Assembly: GCA_945877315.1 (NCBI GenBank)
Contig: CAMCRP010000014.1
Location: 1 to 59,251 of the forward strand
Length of the DNA stretch: 59,251 nt
Reading direction: 5' to 3'
DNA from: an uncultured Ruminococcus sp.
Lineage (GTDB): Bacteria > Bacillota > Clostridia > Oscillospirales > Ruminococcaceae
Position 1 is the stretch's first letter; every line of letters begins with the position of its first letter. Below are positions 16,734 through 24,589 of this stretch, piece by piece. A program made the translations under genes and the position numbers. The notes under the pieces are model-generated. The model did no database searches and was not told the DNA's origin. It saw only the letters and a list, made by a program, of their open reading frames with translations.

Positions 16734-18635
16734 ATGAAAACAATGCAGCAAATACCCGCCAAAGCCTATCATTCAAGCGGATTTATGGGAAATTATCAAG
16801 AGCTTGTCCGCAAAGAGATGATACCATATCAGTACAAAGTGCTCCGTGATGAAGCGGGAAACACCGAGAAAAGCGGAGTTTTCGACAATTTTATCAATGC
16901 AGGAAAATCACTTAGAGGCGAACCTGTCGAACCATTTTACGGAATGGTATTTCAGGACAGCGATGCGGGAAAGTGGCTTGAAGCGGCTGCCTATTCCCTT
17001 GCCGCACACCCTGACAAGCAGCTTGAACAGCAATGTGACGAGCTTATTTCCCTGATCGCCGCCGCACAGGACGAGGACGGCTATCTTGACACCCGCTTCA
17101 CCATTTCCGACCGTGAAAAGCGCTGGACAAATCTCCTTGAAGCACATGAGCTTTACTGTGCGGGACATCTTATGGAGGGTGCCTGTGCGTATTTTGAAGC
17201 AACGGGAAAGCGGGAATTTCTGGACGTTATGGAGAAAAATGCGGAGCATATCTACCGCAGATTTATTGTGGAAAAGGCGGAGGGCTACCCCGGGCACCCC
17301 GAGATAGAACTGGCACTTATGAAGATGTACCGTGCAACGGGAAACCGTCACTGCCTTGAGCTTGCGGAGCATTTTATCAACTGCCGAGGTGTTGACCCCC
17401 ATTATTATGAGAAGGAAAAGGAACGCCGTGACTGGACGGTCTGGGGGAACAATCCCGTTGACCACGATTATCAGCAAAATGGCAAGCCCGTCCGTGAACA
17501 GACTGACGCCACTGGACACGCCGTTCGTGCGGTCTATCTCTACACGGGAATGGCTGACCTTGCCGCAGAAACGGACGACAGGGAGCTGTTTGCCGCCTGC
17601 CGCCGACTTTGGGAAAGCATCGTAAACAAGCGTATGTACATAACGGGCGGAATCGGCTCAACGGTTCACGGTGAGGCGTTCAGCGTTGATTATGACCTGC
17701 CGTCTGACACGGCATATTCGGAAACCTGCGCAGCTATCGGGCTGATGTTTTTCGCATCGAAAATGCTGGAAAATGAGGTCAACGGCGAATACGGCGACAT
17801 TATGGAAACAGCGTTTTACAACACCGTCCTTGCGGGAATACAGCTGGACGGAAAACGGTTTTTCTATGTAAATCCGCTGGAATCGCTCCCGGGAATTTCG
17901 GGCGTTTCCCCCACCCACCGACACGCCTTGACCACCCGCCCCGGCTGGCACGCCTGCGCCTGCTGTCCTCCCAATGCCGCACGGCTTATATCGTCTATCG
18001 GGCAGTATGCCTACGGCGAAAAGGGCGACACGGTTTTCTGTCATCTGTATGCGGCGGGAGAGGCGGAGTTTTCAAACGGCATAAGGCTTCGCTGTGAAAC
18101 AGAATATCCCTATGATTTCACGGTAAATTACACCGTTTCGGGAAACGGCACCCTGGCTGTCCGCATACCCGCAAGGTGCGATAAATACGTTATCCGCAGG
18201 AACGGAACCGATATTTCCCCCGAAAACAAGTCGGGATATGTTTATATAGACATTTCCGACGGGGACACTGTAACTGTTGAGCTGAATGACGCTCCGAGAT
18301 TTGTTTATCCTTCGGAGAAAATACCCGCTCTGACGGGAAAAGCCGCACTTTGCTTCGGACCTATGGTCTACTGCTTTGAGGGCGTTGACAATGAGGGAGA
18401 TGTGCTTTCACTTTCTTTGGACACATCGGGAAATATTACCGTTGGCGAATATGACAAAAATCTTCTCGGCGGAACAAGGGCGCTTACCGTCAAGGGTTAC
18501 AGACGTGAAAAGCAGTCAACGCTCTATTCGTCCGAAAAGCCGAAAAGATTCCCCTGTGAGATGACCGCCGTTCCCTATGCGCTATGGGGAAATCGTGGAG
18601 AAAATCAAATGCGTGTTTGGCTGAATATCGGCTGA
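16734..18635 (+). CDS. Glycoside hydrolase family 127, probable beta-L-arabinofuranosidase
   Basis: A 633-residue cytoplasmic enzyme without a signal peptide. It contains the GH127 catalytic signature WHACACCPPNAARL, which includes the cysteine nucleophile and Zn-ligand cysteines, and the upstream Glu/Cys pair in SDTAYSETCAAIG. The reference family member is HypBA1 of Bifidobacterium longum, which removes beta-L-arabinofuranose from plant hydroxyproline-rich glycans. An alpha/alpha barrel (1-420) is followed by beta-sandwich domains. AGGAGGATAAACC overlaps the end of recQ. Its place after a DNA helicase is probably accidental co-transcription. The substrate suggests growth on plant cell-wall glycoprotein sugars. 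Confidence 0.9.
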   Translation: MKTMQQIPAKAYHSSGFMGNYQELVRKEMIPYQYKVLRDEAGNTEKSGVFDNFINAGKSLRGEPVEPFYGMVFQDSDAGKWLEAAAYSLAAHPDKQLEQQCDELISLIAAAQDEDGYLDTRFTISDREKRWTNLLEAHELYCAGHLMEGACAYFEATGKREFLDVMEKNAEHIYRRFIVEKAEGYPGHPEIELALMKMYRATGNRHCLELAEHFINCRGVDPHYYEKEKERRDWTVWGNNPVDHDYQQNGKPVREQTDATGHAVRAVYLYTGMADLAAETDDRELFAACRRLWESIVNKRMYITGGIGSTVHGEAFSVDYDLPSDTAYSETCAAIGLMFFASKMLENEVNGEYGDIMETAFYNTVLAGIQLDGKRFFYVNPLESLPGISGVSPTHRHALTTRPGWHACACCPPNAARLISSIGQYAYGEKGDTVFCHLYAAGEAEFSNGIRLRCETEYPYDFTVNYTVSGNGTLAVRIPARCDKYVIRRNGTDISPENKSGYVYIDISDGDTVTVELNDAPRFVYPSEKIPALTGKAALCFGPMVYCFEGVDNEGDVLSLSLDTSGNITVGEYDKNLLGGTRALTVKGYRREKQSTLYSSEKPKRFPCEMTAVPYALWGNRGENQMRVWLNIG

Positions 18636-18698
18636 AAACCTGCGGCTATGAGCATTTTCACCAACATATACCGTATGTGATTTTGTACAATATTGGCT

Positions 18699-18728
18699 TT
18701 GAAAAATCCCCCGTAAATATGGTATAAT
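18699..18728 (+). promoter_or_regulatory. Sigma-A promoter of CarD operon
   Basis: TTGAAA, 18-bp spacer, TATAAT. The start site falls right at the edge of the palindromic element at 18735, so the element is transcribed as 5' UTR. Confidence 0.65.
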
Positions 18729-18734
18729 TTACTT

Positions 18735-18856
18735 ATACTAAACACCATTTAAATCACGGAGAAGAAATCGGCGTAAAAAGCGAAACTGTTGAAAAGAGTT
18801 TTGCGTTTATGGGTTTTTACGCCGAGAAATTCCCGTGATTAATGGGTGTTTAGTAT
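18735..18856 (+). mobile_element. Family 1 palindromic element (MITE-like), copy 1
   Basis: 122 bp with ends ATACTAAACACC and GGTGTTTAGTAT. The arms (CACGGAGAAGAAATCGGCG and CGCCGAGAAATTCCCGTG) pair along nearly their whole length around a loop containing TTTTGCGTTTATGGG. Copies 2 and 3 share most of the arms. There is no coding capacity, so any transposase acts in trans. It fills the space between the promoter and the CarD-operon start. Confidence 0.85.
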
Positions 18857-18883
18857 TATAAACATATAACGGAGGTAGCTGCA

Positions 18884-19132
18884 ATGAAAAGAATACAGTC
18901 AGGCTGCATAATGCAGACCATACGCTTTCAGCAGAAGGAGGACGGCTCACTTACCGCACCCGAAATGCTTTCTGCAAACAGAGCAGAATTTGACCGCTAC
19001 AAAACAAAGCTTGAAAGGTCGCAGACACGCTATAAAATAGATGAAGAATCCGAGCAGCCCGATGGGTCTGTAATTATCCGTATACGTAAGGAATACAACG
19101 GACGCACCGACATCGGTGAATATTTCAACTAA
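18884..19132 (+). CDS. Conserved small protein upstream of CarD
   Basis: An 82-residue hypothetical protein (MKRIQSGCIMQTIRFQQKED...). It is alpha/beta-like and highly charged, with no membrane segment or known motif. Similar short proteins seem common in Clostridia but no function is known to me. ACGGAGGTAGCTGC is an excellent ribosome-binding site. It ends 17 bp before the CarD-family gene, so the two are one operon downstream of a palindromic 5' UTR element. A role linked to transcription or rRNA control is guesswork. Confidence 0.7.
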   Translation: MKRIQSGCIMQTIRFQQKEDGSLTAPEMLSANRAEFDRYKTKLERSQTRYKIDEESEQPDGSVIIRIRKEYNGRTDIGEYFN

Positions 19133-19149
19133 TTGCGAGGCTGATAGCT

Positions 19150-19653
19150 ATGCCGTACGAACAAAGTCAATATGTAGTCTACCGAAGCACGGAAATATGC
19201 CAAATAGGCGAACGGGTGAAACGCTGCTTTGACGGCAAAAACGAGGTCGAATATGTTACCCTGCAGCCCACCGACAGCAAGGGGCTTTACTATATCCCCG
19301 CCGAAAAGCTGAAAAACTGCACCCGCCCGCTTCTTTCAAGGGACGAAATACTTACCCTTATAGATGAAATGCCGAGCATAAACGGCAGCTGGATAGACGA
19401 GAAAAATGACCGCAAGCAAAGCTTCACCGAAGCGGTAAAAAGCGGCGATTATCGGCTGATACTGCCAATGCTGTCAGCAATTTACACCGAACGCCAAAGA
19501 CGCAGCGAACGCGGAAAGCACCTTCCCGCCGCCGACGAAAAAGCATATGAAACGGCGATTTCCCTTCTCCATAAGGAAGCGGCATATTCCCTCGGCATTC
19601 CGCAGGAGGATATCGAGGAGTTTATCTCGGAAAGAATTTCTCACCAAGCTTAA
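19150..19653 (+). CDS. CarD family transcriptional regulator
   Basis: A 167-residue protein with an N-terminal RNA-polymerase-interacting Tudor-like domain (QYVVYRSTEICQIGERVKR to LYYIPAEKLKN, residues 5-60) and a helical C-terminal domain (about 65-165). CarD/CdnL proteins bind the RNAP beta subunit and stabilise open complexes at promoters such as those of rRNA genes. Length and layout match the family. It follows the small conserved gene by 17 bp and ends at a strong terminator. Confidence 0.88.
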   Translation: MPYEQSQYVVYRSTEICQIGERVKRCFDGKNEVEYVTLQPTDSKGLYYIPAEKLKNCTRPLLSRDEILTLIDEMPSINGSWIDEKNDRKQSFTEAVKSGDYRLILPMLSAIYTERQRRSERGKHLPAADEKAYETAISLLHKEAAYSLGIPQEDIEEFISERISHQA

Positions 19654-19667
19654 TACTGCAAAATTTC

Positions 19668-19712
19668 AAGCCCGAAAGCGTTTTTAACGGACGCTTTCGG
19701 GCTTGATTTTCA
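19668..19712 (+). terminator. Intrinsic terminator of CarD operon
   Basis: AAGCCCGAAAGCGT and ACGCTTTCGGGCTT form a 14-bp stem, followed by GATTTTC. Confidence 0.85.
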
Positions 19713-19779
19713 GTAAAATGGATAATTGACAATTAATGCAAATTCGCCAAAATAATAATTATTGATTCAGCAAACTCCA

Positions 19780-19858
19780 CTCCCTAATTTTCACATTAAA
19801 ATTCAACTCTCAACACTAAAAACTCCACTTTTCACTTTCCACTTTCCACATTCAAACA
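19780..19858. repeat. TTTCCACTTT-type intergenic repeat, locus 3
   Basis: AACTCTCAACACTAAAAACTCC and CCACTTTTCACTTTCCACTTTCC repeat the vocabulary of 5490-5575. It lies just downstream of the ABC exporter pair. Confidence 0.65.
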
Positions 19859-21658
19859 TCAAATCGCCTGTGCCGTATAAAGCTTGTAATAAAGCCCCTT
19901 CTTAGCAAGCAGCTCCTCATGAGTGCCCGACTCGGCAATGCCCTTGTCGGAGATGTAAAGTATGCGGTCGCAGCTTTTTATGGTGGACAGACGATGTGCG
20001 ATAATGAACGACGTTCTGCCCTTTAACAGGTGGTCGATACCCTGCTGCAAGCCACGCTCCGTCTTTGCGTCAATGGACGATGTTGCCTCGTCCAGCACAA
20101 GTATTTTCGGGTCTGCAAGGATAGTTCTCGCAAAGGCAATAAGCTGCTTCTGTCCCTGAGAAAGCACCGAACCTCGCTCCTTGACCTCCGTGTCATAACC
20201 CTTGGGGAAGCTCATAATAAACTCGTCCGCACCGACAATTTTGCAGGCTGCACGGATCTCCTCGTCGGTGGCATCAAGCCGTCCGTAACGGATATTATCA
20301 CGGATAGTCCCGCTGAAAATAAAGCTGTCTTGCAGCATTATTCCCATCTGCGAACGGAGAGAATGAAGCGTTACCTTGCTGATATCGTTTCCGTCAATAA
20401 GAATTCTTCCGCTGTTTATGTTGTAAAATCTCGAAATAAGGCTGACAACGGTAGTCTTTCCCGCACCTGTTGGACCAACCAGCGCAATGCTTTGCCCCGG
20501 CTTAACGTCCAGATTAAAATTCTCCAGAACATTCACGCTGCCGTCATAGGAAAAGTCAACATTCTCGAACTTCACATTTCCCTTTATCTCGGGCATTTCG
20601 TAAGCATCGTCGGCGTTCTTAACGGTCACAGGCTCGTCCATTGTTTCAAAAATTCTTTCCAGATATGCAACGGTGTTTATGAAATTGTTGAACAGGTTGG
20701 ACAGGTTCATAATAGGCTGCCAGAAACGTCCCGCATAGCCGCCCATAGCAACGATAACGCCCAGAGTAACAGTCTGCGGGCCAACAATTATCAGTCCCAC
20801 AAAATAAATCGCCGCAGAAACCAGCGTTGAAATGTTGTCCGCCACAGGCCAAACAAGGTTTGAACACTTAACGGCTGTCATCCAACGCTTTCTGTAATCC
20901 TCCGACAGCTTTGCGTAAATAGCGGAATTTTCCTCTTCACGGGTGAACGCCTGAGTAATTTTCACGCCTGCAATGCTTTCGTGCAGATAAGCGTTCAGGT
21001 TTGAACCCTTGTTGGAAACCGCCTGCCACGCCTTACGCTGACGTGTCTTGATTATCGCCATAAATCCCGCAAATATGGGCAGACCCGCAAGGATAACCAG
21101 CGAAAGCTGCCAATTCATAGCGAACATAAAAATCGTGATGAAGATAATGTTGAATATCTCCAAAATAAAGGTGATAATGCCGTTTGACAAAAGGTCGGAA
21201 ACACTGTTTATGTAGCCGATAACTCTCGCCAAAATTTTTCCGTGAGGACGGCTGTCGTAATATTCAAACGCCAGCTCCTGCAAATGAGCAAACAGATCCT
21301 TTCGCATATCAAAGACAATATCCTGTCCCACAATAGTCATTATCCGTGAACGGACGGTAGAAAATCCCACGCTTACGGCAATAGTCACCACAAGCAGTCC
21401 CGCCAAAATGAAAAGCTCTCTTGTGTCGCCGTTCGGGATAGTGTTATCCAGCGCATACTGCGTAATTACGGGGGCAAACAGGGCAGTCACCGCCGCAATT
21501 GCGCTGAGGGTGAGGGCGAGAAACATCTTGCCCTTGTACTTGCCAACATATTTCAGCGCACGCTTAAAATGCCGTATGTCAAAAGGAGATTCAAGGCTTT
21601 CGTCAATGTCATATTTATTTCGCTGAGGCTTTTTTGCGGTCTTAACTTCTTCGCTCAT
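19859..21658 (-). CDS. ABC exporter, canonical half of a heterodimer (BmrD/LmrD-like)
   Basis: A 599-residue half-transporter with six membrane helices (residues about 35-320) and a nucleotide-binding domain. Walker A is GPTGAGKTT and Walker B is ILVLDEATSS with the catalytic Glu; the H-loop His is in IIAHRLST. Its signature is LSQGQ rather than LSGGQ. With the partner gene 13 bp upstream this gives one normal and one degenerate ATP site, as in heterodimeric multidrug or lipid exporters. The start at 21658 follows GAGAGGAGGAGCGTT; a longer frame would overlap the partner. The substrate is unknown. Confidence 0.9.
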   Translation of the reverse strand: MSEEVKTAKKPQRNKYDIDESLESPFDIRHFKRALKYVGKYKGKMFLALTLSAIAAVTALFAPVITQYALDNTIPNGDTRELFILAGLLVVTIAVSVGFSTVRSRIMTIVGQDIVFDMRKDLFAHLQELAFEYYDSRPHGKILARVIGYINSVSDLLSNGIITFILEIFNIIFITIFMFAMNWQLSLVILAGLPIFAGFMAIIKTRQRKAWQAVSNKGSNLNAYLHESIAGVKITQAFTREEENSAIYAKLSEDYRKRWMTAVKCSNLVWPVADNISTLVSAAIYFVGLIIVGPQTVTLGVIVAMGGYAGRFWQPIMNLSNLFNNFINTVAYLERIFETMDEPVTVKNADDAYEMPEIKGNVKFENVDFSYDGSVNVLENFNLDVKPGQSIALVGPTGAGKTTVVSLISRFYNINSGRILIDGNDISKVTLHSLRSQMGIMLQDSFIFSGTIRDNIRYGRLDATDEEIRAACKIVGADEFIMSFPKGYDTEVKERGSVLSQGQKQLIAFARTILADPKILVLDEATSSIDAKTERGLQQGIDHLLKGRTSFIIAHRLSTIKSCDRILYISDKGIAESGTHEELLAKKGLYYKLYTAQAI

Positions 21659-21671
21659 AACGCTCCTCCTC

Positions 21672-23411
21672 TCATCTCTGTAAATCATAAATTTCCCTGT
21701 AATAGCCTTCACGGGAGATAAGCTCCTCATGAGTGCCGATATCCTCGATTTTTCCGTCACGCAAAACGATTATCTTGTCGGCGTTTTCGGCAGAGGAAAT
21801 TCTCTGTGCAATAATAAGCTTCGTGCAGGGGAAATCAAGATTTTTCAGACTGTTTTGGATATATTTCTCCGTTTCCATATCAACGGCAGAGGTGGTATCG
21901 TCCAGAATAAGTATGGACGGACGGACTGCCAACGCCCTTGCCAGCGCAATTCTCTGCTTCTGTCCGCCCGACAAACCAACCCCTCTCTCACCGATAATGG
22001 TGTCATATCCCTCGGGCATTTTCTCGATAAAGTTAGCAGCGGCGGCAAGCCTTGCATTTTTCCGAACGTCCTCGTCGGACATGGAAGTATCGCCAAAGGC
22101 AATATTTCCGTCAATGGAATCGGAGTACAGCAAAACGTCCTGAGTTGCAATGCCGATGTTGCCTCGCAGCTGCTTCAGCTTCATCATGCGGACATTGTTT
22201 CCGTCCACCAGAACTTCACCCGAGGAAACATCGTAGCAGCGGGAGATAAGGTTCACAAGAGAAGTCTTTCCCGAACCCGTTTCGCCCATAATAACGACAG
22301 TTTCCCCCGCCTTAACGGTAAAGCTTATGTCGTGGAGAACCTCCGTGTCGCCGTATTTGAAGGACACATTTTTAAACTCGATATTGCCCTTTAGCCTGTC
22401 TGGACAATCCACAGCATCTGCCCTGTCAACGATGGTGGAACGTGCATAGTAAAACTCAACTATCTTGTTTGCGGACGCCATAAACCTCTGCAAATCGTTT
22501 ACAAGGTTGCCTATCATTCGCATAGGGTTGGAAACAGTCCAAATAAGCCCCGAAATTGCGGTGTATTCGCCCAATGTAATACGTCCCGAAATAACGAACA
22601 GACCGCCCGCCACCAGCTGAACCACAGACAGCGCCTGCGCAGTTCCCTCAATAGCGGGGTAGAATGTCAGCCATGTGAGATTTGCCTTTTTGTTGGCTTC
22701 GGAATAGTCGTTGTTGAACTCGTCAAAGCGTTCCTTTTCGTATTCCTCACGGGCAAACGCCTTGACAACTCTGTTTCCCGAAATGTTTTCCTCGGCGGCA
22801 GTGTTCAGTCCCGAAAGCCTGTCACGAAGATCCTGATAAAGAGGTCCCGCCTTTTTCTTGAATATCCATGAAACAATGAAAATAATGGGCGTCAGGGCAA
22901 GTATGCAGACAGCCATCAGCGGGTCAATGATAAAGAAATACACCGCCGACGATGTAAACAGCACCAATGCTTCCACCAGCGTTTTCAGCACCCACGCAAC
23001 GGAGTGACGCACCATATCAAGGTCGCCGCTGAGTCTTGTCATAATGTCGCCTGTTCTGTTGTGGTCGAAAAATCTGGCGTCCTGCTTCTGAACGTTGTCA
23101 AAGAGATATGTTCTGACACGATAGATAAGCCCCTGTGACGATATTTCATAGAAGATATTCGCCGTATACTGAAAGACCGTTCTCAGCAGCGTAAACAGAA
23201 TCATTCCGATAAGCAGCTTTATAAGCATATCGGGGTGATTTGCGAGATTTTCCGCAGCATTTTCGCCGTAAATAAAATCGTCAACTATTTTCCGCCCGAT
23301 ATTTGGATTTATCAGATACATACTCTGCGTTATGACGGTCATACAGAGCGCAATTATGTAAAGCTTTCTGTAACCCTTGAGATTTTCCCACAGCCATCTT
23401 ATCTGAAACAT
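21672..23411 (-). CDS. ABC exporter, degenerate half of a heterodimer (BmrC/LmrC-like)
   Basis: A 579-residue half-transporter. Six membrane helices precede a nucleotide-binding domain with Walker A GETGSGKTS and a normal signature LSGGQKQR. Walker B is ILILDDTTSA, with Asp in place of the catalytic Glu, and the H-loop has Gln (IIAQRIS) instead of His. Both losses are the mark of the degenerate subunit in BmrCD, LmrCD and TM287/288-type exporters. The start at 23411 follows AAAGGGGGATATTT. It is first in a two-gene operon with its promoter at 23533-23560. Confidence 0.9.
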   Translation of the reverse strand: MFQIRWLWENLKGYRKLYIIALCMTVITQSMYLINPNIGRKIVDDFIYGENAAENLANHPDMLIKLLIGMILFTLLRTVFQYTANIFYEISSQGLIYRVRTYLFDNVQKQDARFFDHNRTGDIMTRLSGDLDMVRHSVAWVLKTLVEALVLFTSSAVYFFIIDPLMAVCILALTPIIFIVSWIFKKKAGPLYQDLRDRLSGLNTAAEENISGNRVVKAFAREEYEKERFDEFNNDYSEANKKANLTWLTFYPAIEGTAQALSVVQLVAGGLFVISGRITLGEYTAISGLIWTVSNPMRMIGNLVNDLQRFMASANKIVEFYYARSTIVDRADAVDCPDRLKGNIEFKNVSFKYGDTEVLHDISFTVKAGETVVIMGETGSGKTSLVNLISRCYDVSSGEVLVDGNNVRMMKLKQLRGNIGIATQDVLLYSDSIDGNIAFGDTSMSDEDVRKNARLAAAANFIEKMPEGYDTIIGERGVGLSGGQKQRIALARALAVRPSILILDDTTSAVDMETEKYIQNSLKNLDFPCTKLIIAQRISSAENADKIIVLRDGKIEDIGTHEELISREGYYREIYDLQR

Positions 23412-23532
23412 AAATATCCCCCTTTGCACGGCTCGTGATTTTCGTCAAAACAGCGCAGCGATATTTTTATACACTTAATAGGATAGAAATATACAATTTC
23501 TGCCCGCCGCTTTATCTTGCACAATACAGCTT

Positions 23533-23560
23533 ATTATAACAGAAAAACACAAAATTTCAA
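23533..23560 (-). promoter_or_regulatory. Promoter of ABC exporter operon
   Basis: Minus-strand TTGAAA, 16-bp spacer, TATAAT, leaving a leader of about 115 nt. TCAAACGTTTAA lies some 40 bp further upstream (23601-23612) and resembles the palindrome at 3399-3410. Confidence 0.5.
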
Positions 23561-23692
23561 GTACTTCTGAAAAAATAAAGTGACGAAAATTACAAGAAAC
23601 TCAAACGTTTAACTTGGCGTTTTGACGGTATCAACACACATCAAGCAACACAAAATAAAAGTACCTCACATCACAAAGATACAAGGTACAAA

Positions 23693-24247
23693 TCACATAT
23701 TAAAAAACATGGGAATACAGCCATCTAAGAATCTATCCTGAGATTGCTGCATGAAATCCATAAAGTCTTCAAATCCGATCCTTTTATAAAAATCATAAGC
23801 CGAAGGAACAGCATAAAGGATTATCTTATCAGCCCCGCAGTAATTCTCGGTAAAGCTGTAAATATCCGCAATAATTCGGTCAAAAATCGCATTGCTAAGA
23901 CACCCTTGCTCTTTATCATCGCAATACTGAATATCCTGATACTTTTCATTTACGGCAAAATATTTGATCTCAACAGCGGGATATATAAATATTTTCTGAT
24001 AACTGCGAATAACAAATCCCGAACATGATAACGAATATACTGCCACAGCATCATTGTCATTTACATTTAAAACTGCAAATGATTTTGTCATAGTATCACT
24101 GATAAGTTCATGCTTAATTATCTCGTCAATGGTTTCATTACCGCAATTAAAGAGATCAAGCTGCTCACATTCTTCCAAACTGACATATTTAAGAGGAATT
24201 TCCTCACCGTATATGTCAGCCTTGTCTTTTGTATGAAAAAGTCGCAT
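23693..24247 (-). CDS. GNAT family N-acetyltransferase, possible toxin
   Basis: A 184-residue GNAT-fold protein. VEIKYFAVNEKYQ is the central beta-strand before the acetyl-CoA loop, and ILYAVPSAYDFYKRIGFEDF is the family's C-terminal motif. The acetyl-CoA loop is degenerate, with GCLSNAIF instead of Q/RxxGxG/A. The start at 24247 overlaps the small upstream gene by 32 bp. Tight coupling of a GNAT gene to a small upstream gene is the layout of acetyltransferase toxin-antitoxin modules such as TacAT. The partner here is not a recognisable ribbon-helix-helix protein, so toxin function is inference. Confidence 0.7.
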   Translation of the reverse strand: MRLFHTKDKADIYGEEIPLKYVSLEECEQLDLFNCGNETIDEIIKHELISDTMTKSFAVLNVNDNDAVAVYSLSCSGFVIRSYQKIFIYPAVEIKYFAVNEKYQDIQYCDDKEQGCLSNAIFDRIIADIYSFTENYCGADKIILYAVPSAYDFYKRIGFEDFMDFMQQSQDRFLDGCIPMFFNM

Positions 24248-24380
24248 GCTTTTTTATTCTTTCTGCATTTTTGAGGATTCTTTCTTTTATGACAGGATCG
24301 GATTTCTTTTTGAGAAATTGCTCTGTTTTAGCCTCGTCCACAACGAACGCTGCCTGAACAGGTCTGCTCATAACTGCCAT
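24216..24380 (-). CDS. Small protein overlapping GNAT gene, candidate antitoxin
   Basis: A 54-residue protein, MAVMSRPVQAAFVVDEAKTE..., with a basic C-terminal helix (KERILKNAERIKKH). I do not recognise a named family. The ATG at 24380 is chosen for its strong AGGGAGGTAATTAAT site. It overlaps the GNAT gene by 32 bp, with the start of that gene inside its last codons, so the two are translationally coupled. This order (small gene first) fits an antitoxin-toxin operon but needs experiment. Confidence 0.6.
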   Translation of the reverse strand: MAVMSRPVQAAFVVDEAKTEQFLKKKSDPVIKERILKNAERIKKHATFSYKRQG

Positions 24381-24485
24381 ATTAATTACCTCCCTATTAT
24401 TTTTCACATTACCACCTCAGGATATTATAAGCCCAAAACGATGATAATATGCACAGAACATTTCATAACATATGTCCTTACTATA

Positions 24486-24514
24486 ATTATATACATATAT
24501 TAAAATTTTGTCAA
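24486..24514 (-). promoter_or_regulatory. Sigma-A promoter of GNAT/small-protein operon
   Basis: Minus-strand TTGACA, 17-bp spacer, TATAAT; a leader of about 100 nt precedes the small gene. Confidence 0.75.
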
Positions 24515-24528
24515 GCCATATTTTCAGC

Positions 24529-24560
24529 AAAAAACCGACGGCTTATAAAAGCCGTCGGCA
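24529..24560 (-). terminator. Intrinsic terminator after PEP carboxykinase gene
   Basis: CCGACGGCTT and AAGCCGTCGG pair around a 4-nt loop, followed on the minus strand by TTTTTTGC. Confidence 0.9.
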
Positions 24561-24589
24561 GTAATTTTGCTATAAGATATTTCAGCTTA

